From Solirubrobacter soli DSM 22325 (GTDB lineage Bacteria > Actinomycetota > Thermoleophilia > Solirubrobacterales > Solirubrobacteraceae): a DNA stretch of 64,000 bases. Below the pieces are notes generated by a model. The model ran no database searches, was not told the origin of the DNA, and saw nothing but the letters and a program-made list of their open reading frames with translations. The stretch is from positions 1 through 64,000 of the forward strand of contig NZ_AUIK01000022.1 of the NCBI RefSeq assembly GCF_000423665.1, in the 5' to 3' direction. The first letter of the stretch is position 1, and the number at the start of each line of letters is the position of its first letter. The position numbers were made by a program, and so were the translations under genes. This document shows positions 45,814 to 56,201 of this stretch, piece by piece.

Positions 45814-47235
45814 CTAGGCGATGCGGGGGCTGCGCAGGCGTTGAGCGACCGGCGCGGGGGAGACGTCGGCCACGAACGGGGCGACGACCCGCTTCAGCGC
45901 GGCGACGACCGTCTGGTCGTACGCGTGCGCCTCCTCCTCGAGCAGCGCGAACGCGCGGTCCGGCGACCAGGCGGCGCGGTAGACGCGGTCGCTGACCAGG
46001 GCGTCGTAGACGTCGACGACGGCGAGGATCCGCGTCTCGACCGAGAGCTCGTGACCCTTCAGGCCGCGCGGGTAGCCGGAGCCGTCGAGGCGCTCGTGGT
46101 GGTCGGAGACGAGCTCGCGGACGCCCTCGGGGAAGCCGCCGAGCTCCTCCAGGAGCTTGCGGCCGTCGCCCGGGTGGCGCTTGATCGCCGCGAACTCCTC
46201 GTCGGTCAGCTTGCCGGGCTTGTTGAGGATCTCGAGCGGGACGGAGAGCTTGCCGATGTCGTGCAGCAGGCCGCCGACCGCGAGGTGCCGGCGCGAGGTC
46301 GCGGAGAGCTTGAGCTCCTCGCCGACCTGGGCGGCCAGCAGCGCGACGCGGCGGGTGTGCGCCTCGGTGGAGACGTCGCGGCGCTCGAGCCGGACCATCA
46401 GCGCGCGCACGCGCGGGCCGAGGTAGGCCTCCTCGCTCGCGACCAGCTCGGGCGTGGTGAGGTCACCGACCAGCGGGCGCGAGGCGCCGGCGCGCTTGAT
46501 GTCGAGCGCGGCCGGGATGCCGACGAACGCCACGGCGAGGATCTCGACCAGGTGGCCGGCGTAGAAGCCGAGGGTGCCGCCGCCGAGGATCAGGTTCGCG
46601 TAGAGCGTCACGCCGAGCCACGCGCAGCCGACCGCGACCGTGAGGTCGGCGGTGCGGCGGGTGAGCCGGAAGGTTCGCACGGCGCGGACGATCAGCAGGA
46701 TCAGGCAGGTGCCGCCGATCCCGAAGAGCATGTTCGCGGGCGTCGAGCCGACCGTGGGCACCGCGGGGATGTCCCGCGGGAAGAACATGCCGAACAGGCC
46801 GAAGCCGATGATCGCCACGAACAGCGTCAGCTGCAGTGCGAGCAGGCCGCGCACGTTGACGGGCCGGCGCAGCGCGGGCAGCGCCGTCAGGGTCAAGAGG
46901 AACACGCCGACCGGGACCGACAGGCCGCCGGCGAGCGCGATCATGCCGTTCTTGCCGACGAAGAACCCGGGCGTCGAGAGCGCGTGGATCGCGAACAGCG
47001 CGGTCATCGTCGAGAACGCGGTGCCCATCAGGATCGCGCGGCCGTCGCGGGCGCGGGCGCCGGCGAGGCTCAGGAGCAGCGACGCGAGCGACGTCAGCGC
47101 GGCGGCGCCGCCCACGAGGCCGAAGTGCTGATTGGGCGTGAGCTTCGCCGGGTGGGTGCCGACGGCGGCGACGACGACGATCGGCGCAATGGCCAGGGCG
47201 AAGGCGAAGACGGCGGCGATACGGGCCCGAGACAT
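45814..47235 (-). CDS. HD-GYP domain protein with membrane sensor region
   Basis: A 473-residue protein. Residues about 1-245 form seven or eight membrane helices (MASE-type). The HD-GYP phosphodiesterase domain begins near residue 275: STEAHTRRVALLAAQVGEEL, the HD in GGLLHDIGKLSVP, and the GYP loop SDHHERLDGSGYPRGL. It would hydrolyse cyclic di-GMP or a related dinucleotide, complementing the GGDEF-EAL protein 27 kb away. Divergent from the GntR regulator, sharing the region that contains the dre-like operator. Confidence 0.93.
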   Translation of the reverse strand: MSRARIAAVFAFALAIAPIVVVAAVGTHPAKLTPNQHFGLVGGAAALTSLASLLLSLAGARARDGRAILMGTAFSTMTALFAIHALSTPGFFVGKNGMIALAGGLSVPVGVFLLTLTALPALRRPVNVRGLLALQLTLFVAIIGFGLFGMFFPRDIPAVPTVGSTPANMLFGIGGTCLILLIVRAVRTFRLTRRTADLTVAVGCAWLGVTLYANLILGGGTLGFYAGHLVEILAVAFVGIPAALDIKRAGASRPLVGDLTTPELVASEEAYLGPRVRALMVRLERRDVSTEAHTRRVALLAAQVGEELKLSATSRRHLAVGGLLHDIGKLSVPLEILNKPGKLTDEEFAAIKRHPGDGRKLLEELGGFPEGVRELVSDHHERLDGSGYPRGLKGHELSVETRILAVVDVYDALVSDRVYRAAWSPDRAFALLEEEAHAYDQTVVAALKRVVAPFVADVSPAPVAQRLRSPRIA

Positions 47236-47287
47236 GGCTGCCCGGGGTGATCGCCCGATTCAACGAGAACTTGAGCGACCACGGCAA

Positions 47288-47323
47288 AGTGGTCTTGACC
47301 AATAGTTGACCAGTCTGTACTCT
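47288..47323 (+). promoter_or_regulatory. DasR/NagR-type operator (dre-like) overlapping a promoter
   Basis: AGTGGTCTTGACCAAT (47288-47303) matches the DasR-responsive consensus AGTGGTCTAGACCACT at 14 of 16 positions. A further half site TTGACCAGT follows at 47306-47314. TTGACC (47295-47300) with TACTCT at 47318-47323, 17 bp apart, could be the -35 and -10 of the promoter for the downstream regulator gene, so repressor binding would block transcription. The ATG follows at 47346. Confidence 0.75.
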
Positions 47324-47345
47324 GCCGCCCCGGAGAGAGCGTGGT

Positions 47346-48080
47346 ATGACCTCGATGGCGCACACGAACGGCCGGGGCGGGAGCAAGCAGGCCCTGGTCC
47401 GGGACGAGATCCTCGGCATGCTGGACGAGCTGCAGGTCGGCGACGCCCTGCCGTCCGAGCGGCGGCTCGCGAGCGAGTTGGGCGTGTCGCGCCCGACGCT
47501 GCGCGCCGTCATCGACGAGCTCGTGCGCGAAGGCCTGCTCCTGCGCCGCCACGGCAGCGGCACCTACGTCGCGGAGCCGAAGATCGCCCTGCCGCTGACC
47601 ATGACCTCCTTCAGCGAGGACATGGCCCGGCGCGGTATGCGGCCGAGCACGCAGGTGGTCTCCTTCGAGCGCCAGAGCGCCGGGGCCAAGCTCGGCCAGC
47701 GCCTGCAGATCTCGCCGGTCGACGAGGTCTGGGTGATCACCCGCCTGCGCCTCGCCGACGACGAGACGATGGCGATCGAGTGGCTGCACGCCCCGGTCAA
47801 CCTGCTGCCGGGCCTGCGCCGCGAGGACCTCACCCACTCGTTCTACGAGCTGCTGCGCGTGCGCCAGGGCATCGTGATCGCCTCGGGCACGCAGACGATC
47901 GAACCGACGGTGACCAGCCCCGAGGAGGCTGAGTACCTGAGCGTGCCGGTGCACTCGCCGGCGTTCCTCTTCGAGCGCACCACGCAATCTGAGCAAGGGG
48001 AGGTGGTGGAGTTCGTGCGGTCCGTGTACCGAGGGGACCGGTACCGGCTGGTGACGGAGCTGAGGCCGGCGCTGCGATAG
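47346..48080 (+). CDS. GntR/HutC-family transcriptional regulator (DasR/NagR-like)
   Basis: A 244-residue regulator. N-terminal winged helix (about 12-78) with LPSERRLASELGVSRPTLRA and LLLRRHGSGTYVAEP; C-terminal UTRA effector domain (about 95-240) with TSFSEDMARRGMRPSTQVVS and VWVITRLRLADDE. Family members DasR and NagR bind GlcN-6-P or GlcNAc-6-P and control amino-sugar uptake. The dre-like site 43 bp upstream and the downstream transporter plus nagA make that role likely, with autoregulation. Confidence 0.9.
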   Translation: MTSMAHTNGRGGSKQALVRDEILGMLDELQVGDALPSERRLASELGVSRPTLRAVIDELVREGLLLRRHGSGTYVAEPKIALPLTMTSFSEDMARRGMRPSTQVVSFERQSAGAKLGQRLQISPVDEVWVITRLRLADDETMAIEWLHAPVNLLPGLRREDLTHSFYELLRVRQGIVIASGTQTIEPTVTSPEEAEYLSVPVHSPAFLFERTTQSEQGEVVEFVRSVYRGDRYRLVTELRPALR

Positions 48081-48096
48081 CGGTGCCGGAAAGGGG

Positions 48097-48120
48097 GCCG
48101 GCCGCGCGAGCGCGGCCGGC
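48097..48120 (+). terminator. GC-rich hairpin between regulator and transporter genes
   Basis: GCCGGCCGCGC / GCGCGGCCGGC is a perfect 11-bp stem with a GA loop, 16 bp after the regulator stop. There is no T-run, so it is either a partial terminator/attenuator or an mRNA-stabilising hairpin that sets different levels of regulator and binding protein. A second small hairpin (CCCGCC..GGCGGG) lies just before the next Shine-Dalgarno. Confidence 0.5.
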
Positions 48121-48196
48121 GAGGTACGTCTGCGTCGTCCGCTGGAACGGGCGACGCATCCAATCTACCCGCCGCGAGGGCGGGACAGGAGGACGG

Positions 48197-49483
48197 ATGA
48201 GGAAGTTCAGCGTGGCGGCCGTGGGCCTGGTGCTCGCGGTCGTCGTGGCCGCATGCGGCGGCTCGGACGACAAGCAGACGGGCGACAAGGCCGCCGCGAG
48301 CAGCGGCAAGCTCTCCGGCAACATCAGCGTCTGGATCATGGATCCGGGCTCGCCGAAGATCCAGGACGTCGTCAAGCAGTACGGAACCGACTTCGAGGCC
48401 GCCCATCCCGGCACGAAGATCGACATCCAGTTCGTCCCGTGGGCGCAGGCCCACGACAAGTTCGTGACCGCGATCGCCGGCGGCAAGGTGCCGGACGTCG
48501 CGGAGATGGGCACCACCTGGACGCCGGAGTTCGCCGACCAGGGCGGCCTCGTCGAGCAGCCCACGATCTCCAAGGGCGACTACGTGTCCAGCCTCGTCGA
48601 CGCGGCGACGCTGAACGGCAAGGTCTACGGCAAGCCCTGGTATGCGGGCGCGCGGGCGCTGATCTACCGCAAGGACATGCTCGAGAAGGCCGGCGTGCAG
48701 CCGCCGAAGACGTGGGACGACATGATGGCCGCCGCCAAGGCGATCAAGTCCAAGGTCGGCGGCGGGGTCTATCCCGTCTCCTTCACCGGGCTGAGCGAGC
48801 ACATGTACCTGCCGACGATCTGGCAGGCGGGTGGGCAGATCGCCACGCAGGACGGCGACACGTGGAAGTCGGCGTTGAACACGCCCGAGGCGGCCAAGGC
48901 GCTGGACTACTACGCCTCGTTCTACAAGGACGGGCTCGATCCCAAGGCCGCGGTCGGCTGGGAGGAGCCGGACGCGCAGACCGCCTTCGCCAACGGCGAC
49001 GTGGCCATGCTGATCGCGGGCGGCTGGACCTACAACTCGATCATCGCGACCAAGCCGGGGCTCGAGAAGAAGATCGGCACCGAGCTCGCGCCGGCCGGGC
49101 CGTCGGGCAAGAACACCGCGTTCGCGGGCGGGTCGCACCTCGTGCAGTTCCAGGAGTCCAAGAACAAGGACCTCGGTGCCGCGTTCATCGACTTCATGCT
49201 CGAGCCCGCGCAGCTGAACAAGTTCACGTCGGAGATCGGGTTCCTGCCCGGGACGACCGAGGGCATCAAGGCGAGTGGGTACCTCGAGGACCCGCAGCGC
49301 AAGCCGTTCGCCGAGCAGCTGCTCGACCACTCCGCGGTCTACCCGCCGTCGCCGAAGTGGGGCGGCCTCGAGGGCGCGAACATCTTCGACGGCGAGATCC
49401 AGAAGGTGATGAAGGGTCAGGCCACGGGCCAGCAGGCTGTGCAGGAGCTGGCCAAGAAGATGGATGAGGAGTTCGCCGGGTGA
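48197..49483 (+). CDS. Sugar ABC transporter solute-binding lipoprotein (CUT1, amino-sugar type)
   Basis: A 428-residue binding protein. Lipoprotein signal MRKFSVAAVGLVLAVVVAAC (lipobox VAAC, Cys20). The mature part is a family 1 solute-binding fold (ISVWIMDPGSPKIQDVVKQY; VPWAQAHDKFVTAIAGGKVP; GKPWYAGARALIYRKDMLEK). An AGGAGG Shine-Dalgarno lies 4 bp before the ATG. With nagA downstream and a DasR-like regulator upstream it most likely binds chitobiose or N-acetylglucosamine (DasA/NgcE role), by inference. Confidence 0.9.
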   Translation: MRKFSVAAVGLVLAVVVAACGGSDDKQTGDKAAASSGKLSGNISVWIMDPGSPKIQDVVKQYGTDFEAAHPGTKIDIQFVPWAQAHDKFVTAIAGGKVPDVAEMGTTWTPEFADQGGLVEQPTISKGDYVSSLVDAATLNGKVYGKPWYAGARALIYRKDMLEKAGVQPPKTWDDMMAAAKAIKSKVGGGVYPVSFTGLSEHMYLPTIWQAGGQIATQDGDTWKSALNTPEAAKALDYYASFYKDGLDPKAAVGWEEPDAQTAFANGDVAMLIAGGWTYNSIIATKPGLEKKIGTELAPAGPSGKNTAFAGGSHLVQFQESKNKDLGAAFIDFMLEPAQLNKFTSEIGFLPGTTEGIKASGYLEDPQRKPFAEQLLDHSAVYPPSPKWGGLEGANIFDGEIQKVMKGQATGQQAVQELAKKMDEEFAG

Positions 49484-50439
49484 GCATCGCTCCGGCAGCC
49501 GTTCCGGCGGGGCGCGCCGCGCGCGCCCCGCGGCCGGCCCACAGGGCGCAGCGCCTCGTGAGCCGGCTCACCATGCCGGTGCTGATGCTGCTGCCGGCGA
49601 TGGTGATCATCGTCGGTCTCGTCGGCTACCCGCTGGTACGGACGGTCTACCTGTCCTTCACCGACACCGGGCTCGGGCAGCTGATCTACGGCGGCTCGAC
49701 CTGGGTCGGGCTGGACAACTTCAAGGAGGTCTTCTCCGACGAGCACCTGCGCGCGTCGCTGGTCAACACCGTCGTGTTCGGCACCGTGTGCGTGGCCGGG
49801 ACCATGGTGTTCGGCTTCGCGGTCGCGCTGCTGCTCAACCAGCGCCTGCGGGGGAACTGGTTCTTCGCGCTGGCCGTGCTGCTGCCGTGGGCGGTGCCGG
49901 CGATCGCGGCCTCGGCCATCTTCAAGTGGCTCTTCGACTCGCGGTACGGCTTCGTCAACTGGATGCTGGTCGAGCTCGGCTTCGACGGCTTCCAGGACTA
50001 CGCGTGGTTCGCGGGCCGCTTCAGCGCCTACGTCGCCATCTTCGTGACGGTCGTCTGGCAGTCGTTCCCGTTCATCGCGCTGTCGCTGCTCGCGGGGCTG
50101 CAGACGATCCCGAAGGAGACGCTGCACGCCGCCGCCGTCGACGGCGCCGGCCCGTGGAACCGCTTCCGGCTCGTGACGCTGCCGCTGCTGCGGCCGATCG
50201 TCGCCGTGCTGGTCGTGTTCTCCACGATCTGGGACTTCAAGATCTTCGATCAGATCTACGTGATGGCGGCGGGCGTGCCCGACCGCGCGGCGGACACCGC
50301 GGCGGTCGCCGCCTACCGGGAGGGCTTCGCGCTCTCGCACTACGGGCTGGGCAGCGCGGTCGCGGTCGTGCTGTTCCTGATCCTGCTGGCGTTCTCGCTG
50401 CTCTACGTGCGCCTGATCGGCCGGGAGGGGACGACATGA
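49480..50439 (+). CDS. Sugar ABC transporter permease 1 (MalF/DasB-like)
   Basis: A 319-residue membrane subunit with six main helices after a basic cytoplasmic N-terminus. The EAA loop that contacts the ATPase reads ETLHAAAVDGAGPWNRFRLV. GTG start overlaps the binding-protein stop; the stop overlaps permease 2 (ATGA). Confidence 0.92.
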   Translation: MSIAPAAVPAGRAARAPRPAHRAQRLVSRLTMPVLMLLPAMVIIVGLVGYPLVRTVYLSFTDTGLGQLIYGGSTWVGLDNFKEVFSDEHLRASLVNTVVFGTVCVAGTMVFGFAVALLLNQRLRGNWFFALAVLLPWAVPAIAASAIFKWLFDSRYGFVNWMLVELGFDGFQDYAWFAGRFSAYVAIFVTVVWQSFPFIALSLLAGLQTIPKETLHAAAVDGAGPWNRFRLVTLPLLRPIVAVLVVFSTIWDFKIFDQIYVMAAGVPDRAADTAAVAAYREGFALSHYGLGSAVAVVLFLILLAFSLLYVRLIGREGTT

Positions 50440-51263
50440 GGTGGCTGCTCAAGCGCGGCTGGATGTACGGCGCGATGGCGGCGATCTCGGCGTTCGCGCT
50501 CTTCCCGATCTACTGGGTCGTGATCACGTCGCTGAAGCCGCGGTCGGAGATCTACACGCGCACGCCGGACCTGTGGCCGAACGACCCGCAGTGGGACCAG
50601 TACCCGCGCGTGCTCGGCGAAGGCCACGTGGGGCGGGCGCTGATGAACTCGCTGATCGTGGCGTCGGGCACGATGGTGATCTGCCTGATCGTCGGCGCGA
50701 TGGCCGCGTACGCGCTCGCCCGCTGGCGGGTGCGGATCACCTACATCCTGCTGATGCTGGTGCTGATGACGCAGATGTTCCCGCTGGTCGTGCTCGTGAT
50801 CCCGCTGTTCGTGACGATGCGCAAGGCGGGCCTGCTCGGCACCTACTGGAGCCTGATCATCACCTACCTGGCGTTCTGCGTGCCGCTGGCGATCTGGGTG
50901 ATGCGCGGGTTCATCATGTCGATCCCGGAGGAGCTCGAGCACGCCGCTCGCATCGACGGGGCGACGCGCTTCGGGGCGATGTGGCGGGTCGTGCTGCCGC
51001 TCGCGGCGCCCGGCCTGGCGACCACCGCCGTCCTCGCGTTCCTGGAGGGCTGGAAGGAGTTCCTGCTCGCCCTGACCTTCATCAACAGCGAGGACCGCAA
51101 GACCGTCCCGCTCGTCCTGCAGTCGTTCGTCGGCCGGGGCGATACGGATTGGGGCGCGGTGATGGCGACGTCGGTGCTCTACACGCTGCCGGTCGCGCTC
51201 GTGTTCGTGCTCGCGCGCAAGCACCTCATGACCGCTCGCACGGCCGGGGCGGTGAAGGGATGA
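50436..51263 (+). CDS. Sugar ABC transporter permease 2 (MalG/DasC-like)
   Basis: A 275-residue membrane subunit with six helices. The EAA motif is EELEHAARIDGATRFGAMWR, and the N-terminus (FPIYWVVITSLKPRSEIYTR) and GWKEFLLALTFI are typical of CUT1 MalG-type permeases. Overlaps by 4 bp with permease 1 and with nagA. Confidence 0.93.
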   Translation: MRWLLKRGWMYGAMAAISAFALFPIYWVVITSLKPRSEIYTRTPDLWPNDPQWDQYPRVLGEGHVGRALMNSLIVASGTMVICLIVGAMAAYALARWRVRITYILLMLVLMTQMFPLVVLVIPLFVTMRKAGLLGTYWSLIITYLAFCVPLAIWVMRGFIMSIPEELEHAARIDGATRFGAMWRVVLPLAAPGLATTAVLAFLEGWKEFLLALTFINSEDRKTVPLVLQSFVGRGDTDWGAVMATSVLYTLPVALVFVLARKHLMTARTAGAVKG

Positions 51264-52354
51264 GGCTGGGCGTCTCAGCGGCGTTGGTCGACGGCGTGCT
51301 CGTCTCGGGCGACGTGTCGGTCGCCGACGGGGTCATCGAGGCCGTCGGGCTGCCGGGGGCGACCGGGAGTGACATCGCCGCGCCCGGCTTCGTCGACCTG
51401 CAGGTCAACGGCTTCGCGGGCGTCGACCTGCTGGCCGCCGACCACGACGGATACGTCCGCGCGGGAGAGGCGATGCTCGCCACCGGCACGACCGCGTTCC
51501 AGCCGACGTTCGTCACGTCGCCCGAGGCCGTGCTGCTCGACGCGCTGCGGGCGATGCCCACGGGTGACATCGGCCCGCGCGTGCTCGGCGCGCACGTCGA
51601 AGGCCCGTTCCTCTCGCCGCGGCGGGCGGGCGTGCACGACCCGCGCTGGGTGCTCGCGCCCGACCTCGCGCTGCTGCGGCGCCTGCTCGACGCGGCGCCG
51701 GTCTCGCAGGTGACGCTCGCGCCGGAGCTGCCCGGCGCGTTCGAGCTGATCGACGAGCTCGTCGCGCGCGGCGTCACCGTCTCCGCCGGCCACACCGATG
51801 CCACCGCGGCCGAGGCGCACCTCGCCTTCGACCGCGGCGTGCGCACCGTCACCCACCTGTTCAACGCGATGCGGCATTCGACCGCCCGCGATCCCTCGAT
51901 CGCCATGTCCGCGCTCGCGCGGCCCGACGTGATCGTCCAGGTGATCGTCGACCTGCACCACGTCGCGCCCGACACGGTGCTCGTGGCGTGGCACTCGGCG
52001 TCCGGGCGTTTCGCCCTGGTGACCGACGCGGCGCCGGCGGCGGGGATGGGCGACGGCGAGTTCGTGCTCGGCGGGCGCAAGGTGCACGCGGAGGGCGGCG
52101 TCGTGCGCGGGCCCGAGGGGCAGCTGGCGGGCTCGGCGCTGACGATGGTCGAGGGCGTGCGCAATCTCGTCTCGCTCGGCGTGCCGCTGCCCGACGCGCT
52201 GCGGGCGGCGTCGGAGGTCCCGGCGCGGGTCGCGCAGCGCGCCGACCTGGGGCGGCTCGTCCCCGGCGCAGCGGCCGACATCGTGGTCCTGGATGATCGG
52301 GTGGACGTCATCCGGGTTCTCGTGGACGGGAGAGAGCGTGTCGCTCGCACGTAA
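51260..52354 (+). CDS. nagA: N-acetylglucosamine-6-phosphate deacetylase
   Basis: A 364-residue amidohydrolase removing acetate from GlcNAc-6-P. Metal and substrate motifs: PGFVDLQVNGFAGVD, GAHVEGPFLSPRRAGVHDP (metal Glu), SAGHTDATAAEA (His ligand), THLFNAMRHSTARDPS (His ligand), and the catalytic Asp in VTDAAPAAGM. Complete and coupled to the transporter (ATGA). Its product is the substrate of the next enzyme. Confidence 0.95.
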   Translation: MRLGVSAALVDGVLVSGDVSVADGVIEAVGLPGATGSDIAAPGFVDLQVNGFAGVDLLAADHDGYVRAGEAMLATGTTAFQPTFVTSPEAVLLDALRAMPTGDIGPRVLGAHVEGPFLSPRRAGVHDPRWVLAPDLALLRRLLDAAPVSQVTLAPELPGAFELIDELVARGVTVSAGHTDATAAEAHLAFDRGVRTVTHLFNAMRHSTARDPSIAMSALARPDVIVQVIVDLHHVAPDTVLVAWHSASGRFALVTDAAPAAGMGDGEFVLGGRKVHAEGGVVRGPEGQLAGSALTMVEGVRNLVSLGVPLPDALRAASEVPARVAQRADLGRLVPGAAADIVVLDDRVDVIRVLVDGRERVART

Positions 52355-53333
52355 TGAAATGGCAGAACAGCCTCAGGTGCTCCAGCGGCTGCTGCGGGAG
52401 TCGGCGCCGGCGATCGCGGCGGCGGGGGCGGACATCGTCGCCCGCCGGCCGCGCTTCGCGGTGATCGCCGCGCGTGGGTCCTCCGACAACGTCGCGCGCT
52501 ACGCGCAGCACCTGTTCGGCCGCTTCTGGGGGATGCCGGTGGCGCTGGCGACTCCCTCGCTGCACACGCTGTACGACGCCGACCTCGACTATCGCGAGGC
52601 GCTGGTGATCGGGATCTCGCAGTCCGGCGCCTCCCCGGACGTCGCGAGCGTGGTCAAGGCGGCGACCGCGGCCGGTGCCGTGAGCGTCGCGATCACGAAC
52701 GAGCCGGGCTCGCTGCTCGCCGAGTCGGCGCGGCACGTGATCGAGTTGCGCACCGGCCCGGAGCGTTCGGTGGCGGCGACCAAGACCTACACGGCATCGC
52801 TCGGTGCGGTCGCGGCGCTCGTGGGCGTCGAGCCGCGCGAGCTGGCGGAGCTGCCGGACGCGATGGCGCTGCAGCTCGACGCGCCGGTTCCCGCCGAGGA
52901 GGCCGCATCGTGGCAGCGGCTGGCGGTCGTCGGCCGCGGCGTGGTCTACGGGACCGCGTTCGAGGCGGCGCTGAAGCTGTCCGAGTTGACCGGCGTGATC
53001 GCCGCGCCGTACTCGTCCGCCGACTTCATGCACGGCCCGATCGCGATCGTCGAGGACGGCTTCCCGATCCTCGCGATCGCCCCGTCCGGTCCGACGCTCG
53101 ACGGCGTGCGCGCGCTGCTCGAGGCCGCGACCGCGCGTGGCGCCGACGTCACCGTGATCTCCGACGCCGCCGACCTGCCCGGCCGGCGCATCCATTTGCA
53201 GGCGGTCCCGGAGTGGCTCTCGCCGCTGGTGTCCGTCATTCCCGCCCAGAAGCTCGCCGTCGGCGCCGCCGAGATCCTCGGCCGCGACGTCGACCACCCG
53301 ACCGGCCTCCACAAGGTCACGCTCACATCATGA
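52338..53333 (+). CDS. nagBII: SIS-domain glucosamine-6-phosphate deaminase-like protein (NagB-II type)
   Basis: A 331-residue protein of two SIS domains, like the isomerase half of glutamine-fructose-6-P transaminase but without a glutaminase. EMAEQPQVLQRLLRESAPAI is the usual start; sugar-phosphate motifs are ARGSSDNVARYAQHLFGR, GISQSGASPDVASVVKAA, ERSVAATKTYTASL and PYSSADFMHGPIAI. It probably turns GlcN-6-P into fructose-6-P and ammonia, completing catabolism. GTG 52338 is preferred (overlap with nagA 17 bp); ATG 52359 would remove the conserved first residues. Confidence 0.87.
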   Translation: MSLARNEMAEQPQVLQRLLRESAPAIAAAGADIVARRPRFAVIAARGSSDNVARYAQHLFGRFWGMPVALATPSLHTLYDADLDYREALVIGISQSGASPDVASVVKAATAAGAVSVAITNEPGSLLAESARHVIELRTGPERSVAATKTYTASLGAVAALVGVEPRELAELPDAMALQLDAPVPAEEAASWQRLAVVGRGVVYGTAFEAALKLSELTGVIAAPYSSADFMHGPIAIVEDGFPILAIAPSGPTLDGVRALLEAATARGADVTVISDAADLPGRRIHLQAVPEWLSPLVSVIPAQKLAVGAAEILGRDVDHPTGLHKVTLTS

Positions 53334-53347
53334 AAGGGGCCGCCTGA

Positions 53348-54525
<1,178 letters not shown>

Positions 54526-54529
<4 letters not shown>

Positions 54530-56184
54530 CCGCTCACGCGGAACGTCGCGGTCGACGGCGCGCCGACGTTGCCGGAAGGATCGGTCGCGACGACGGTCGC
54601 CTGATACGTGCCCGGACGCAGCTTGCGTGTGCCCACGGTGCCGGTGAAGCGGATCCGGTTCTCGCCGGCGACCGCGTCGCGGCGTATCACGCCGATGGCG
54701 ACGAGCCGCTGACACGCTCGGCGGCGCTTTCGCGCGCGGCTGTCCGGCAGGCAACGCTTGCCGACCCGCCGGCCGCGATCGAGGCGGCCGATCCGGATCT
54801 CGAGGCGCGCGGGCTCGGAAGACCGCAACGCGATGGTCGTCCCGCGGCGCACCGTGAACGTCTTCGGCTTCACGGACAGCCGAGAGAGCACGGGCGCCGT
54901 GGTGTCGCGGACCGGAGCGGGGACGGGCGTCGCGGTCGCGGCGGGCGGAGGCGGGCCGGCCAGCACGCACTTGGAGAACTCCGACGTCCCGTCCGCCGTG
55001 GTCGCCGTCGCCGCGAACGCGGTGCGGTCCGCGACGGCCGAGATGCTCACACTCGTCGAGGCATGCCCGGACGTGTCGGTCGTCGAGGTCGTGGAGCCCA
55101 CGAAGCGCTCACCCTCGCCGTTTCCTGACGGGTCGCAGGCTTCCGAGGCGAACAAGTCGACGGCGACCTGAGTCCCTGGCGCGCCGTCGAATGTGCCCGA
55201 GACCGTGGTGACGCCGGCGCTGGTGACGGCACTGGTCAGGACCGGGTAGTTCTGGAGGCCGTTCGGCCCGGTGTCGACGTCGAGCGGGTCGTTGGGCAGC
55301 ACACCGGGCGCGTCGAGGTCGATGCCGAGACCGCCGTTGTCCTCGAACTCGGTCCCGCGGATCTCGTTTCCGGCCCCGGAGACGACCGCGACGCCCGGCC
55401 CGCGACTGCCGTAGACGGCGTTGTCCGTGACGAGGTTGTCGGATCCGCGCACCCGTACGCCGGTCGAGTTGCCTCCGTAGAAGCCCGACGGCCCGACGAG
55501 GTTCAGCTCGACGGTGCTGTCGCGCGTCGCCGGGGCGAGATCGACGCCGATGAAGTGCGCGGCGATGATGTTGCCGATGACGTCCGTGCCGGCTGCGGCG
55601 GTACGGACGCCGATCGAGCCGCCCACGAGGTTGTTGGTGTCCTTGATGGCTAGCCCCCCTATCGTCGCGTCGGATCCGCCGGCCACGTCCACGACCGGCG
55701 AGAGCTCGGCCAGCGGATAGCTGCCACCGGTGTCACCAAGCACCGAGCCCGTGATCGACGTGTTCCGGCCCGAGGTCACGCGGACCGCGGGACTGAAGTC
55801 CTCGAACCACATCGCGTTGATGGTCACGTCGTCGGAGCGGACGTCCAGACCCGGCGAAGCGTTGCCAGACGGATTGAAGACCAGGAAGCTCAGCGTCGCG
55901 TTGAACCCGGCGGGATCGGTGTTGTCGACGTGTCCCGGATTGGTCGCCCCGTCGATGACCAGGGGCGCGGTGATCGCCGGCAGTGGCGAATCGAGGTTGA
56001 TCTGCCTCGCCGTGAGGTTGAACTGGATCTCATCGCGCACCGGCGTGTCGTTCGCGTCGAGGATCGCCTGCCGCAGGGTGTTCGCGCCGGCGGACTGCTC
56101 GCTCGTGACGACGAACGTCGTCGCGTGCGCCGGAGCGGCGAAGGCCAGACAGGCGGCTGCTCCGAGGAGACATCGGAACACCAT
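54526..56184 (-). CDS. Secreted right-handed beta-helix protein
   Basis: A 552-residue exported protein. Signal peptide about 1-21 ([19 protein letters not shown]). Then [20 protein letters not shown], the usual start of bacterial beta-helix surface proteins, and parallel-beta-helix turns ([54 protein letters not shown]). After a Pro/Ala/Thr linker, the last ~120 residues form an Arg/Cys-containing Ig-like domain ([60 protein letters not shown]) common at the C-termini of Solirubrobacterales surface proteins. Ligand unknown. Confidence 0.83.
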
Positions 56185-56201
56185 TCGCCGACCCTCTCAC
56201 C

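Noticed and set aside
52293..52337. ATG 52293 as the start of the SIS-domain gene
   Set aside because: It would lie 60 bp inside nagA and add residues unlike the family; the GTG at 52338 gives the expected N-terminus.
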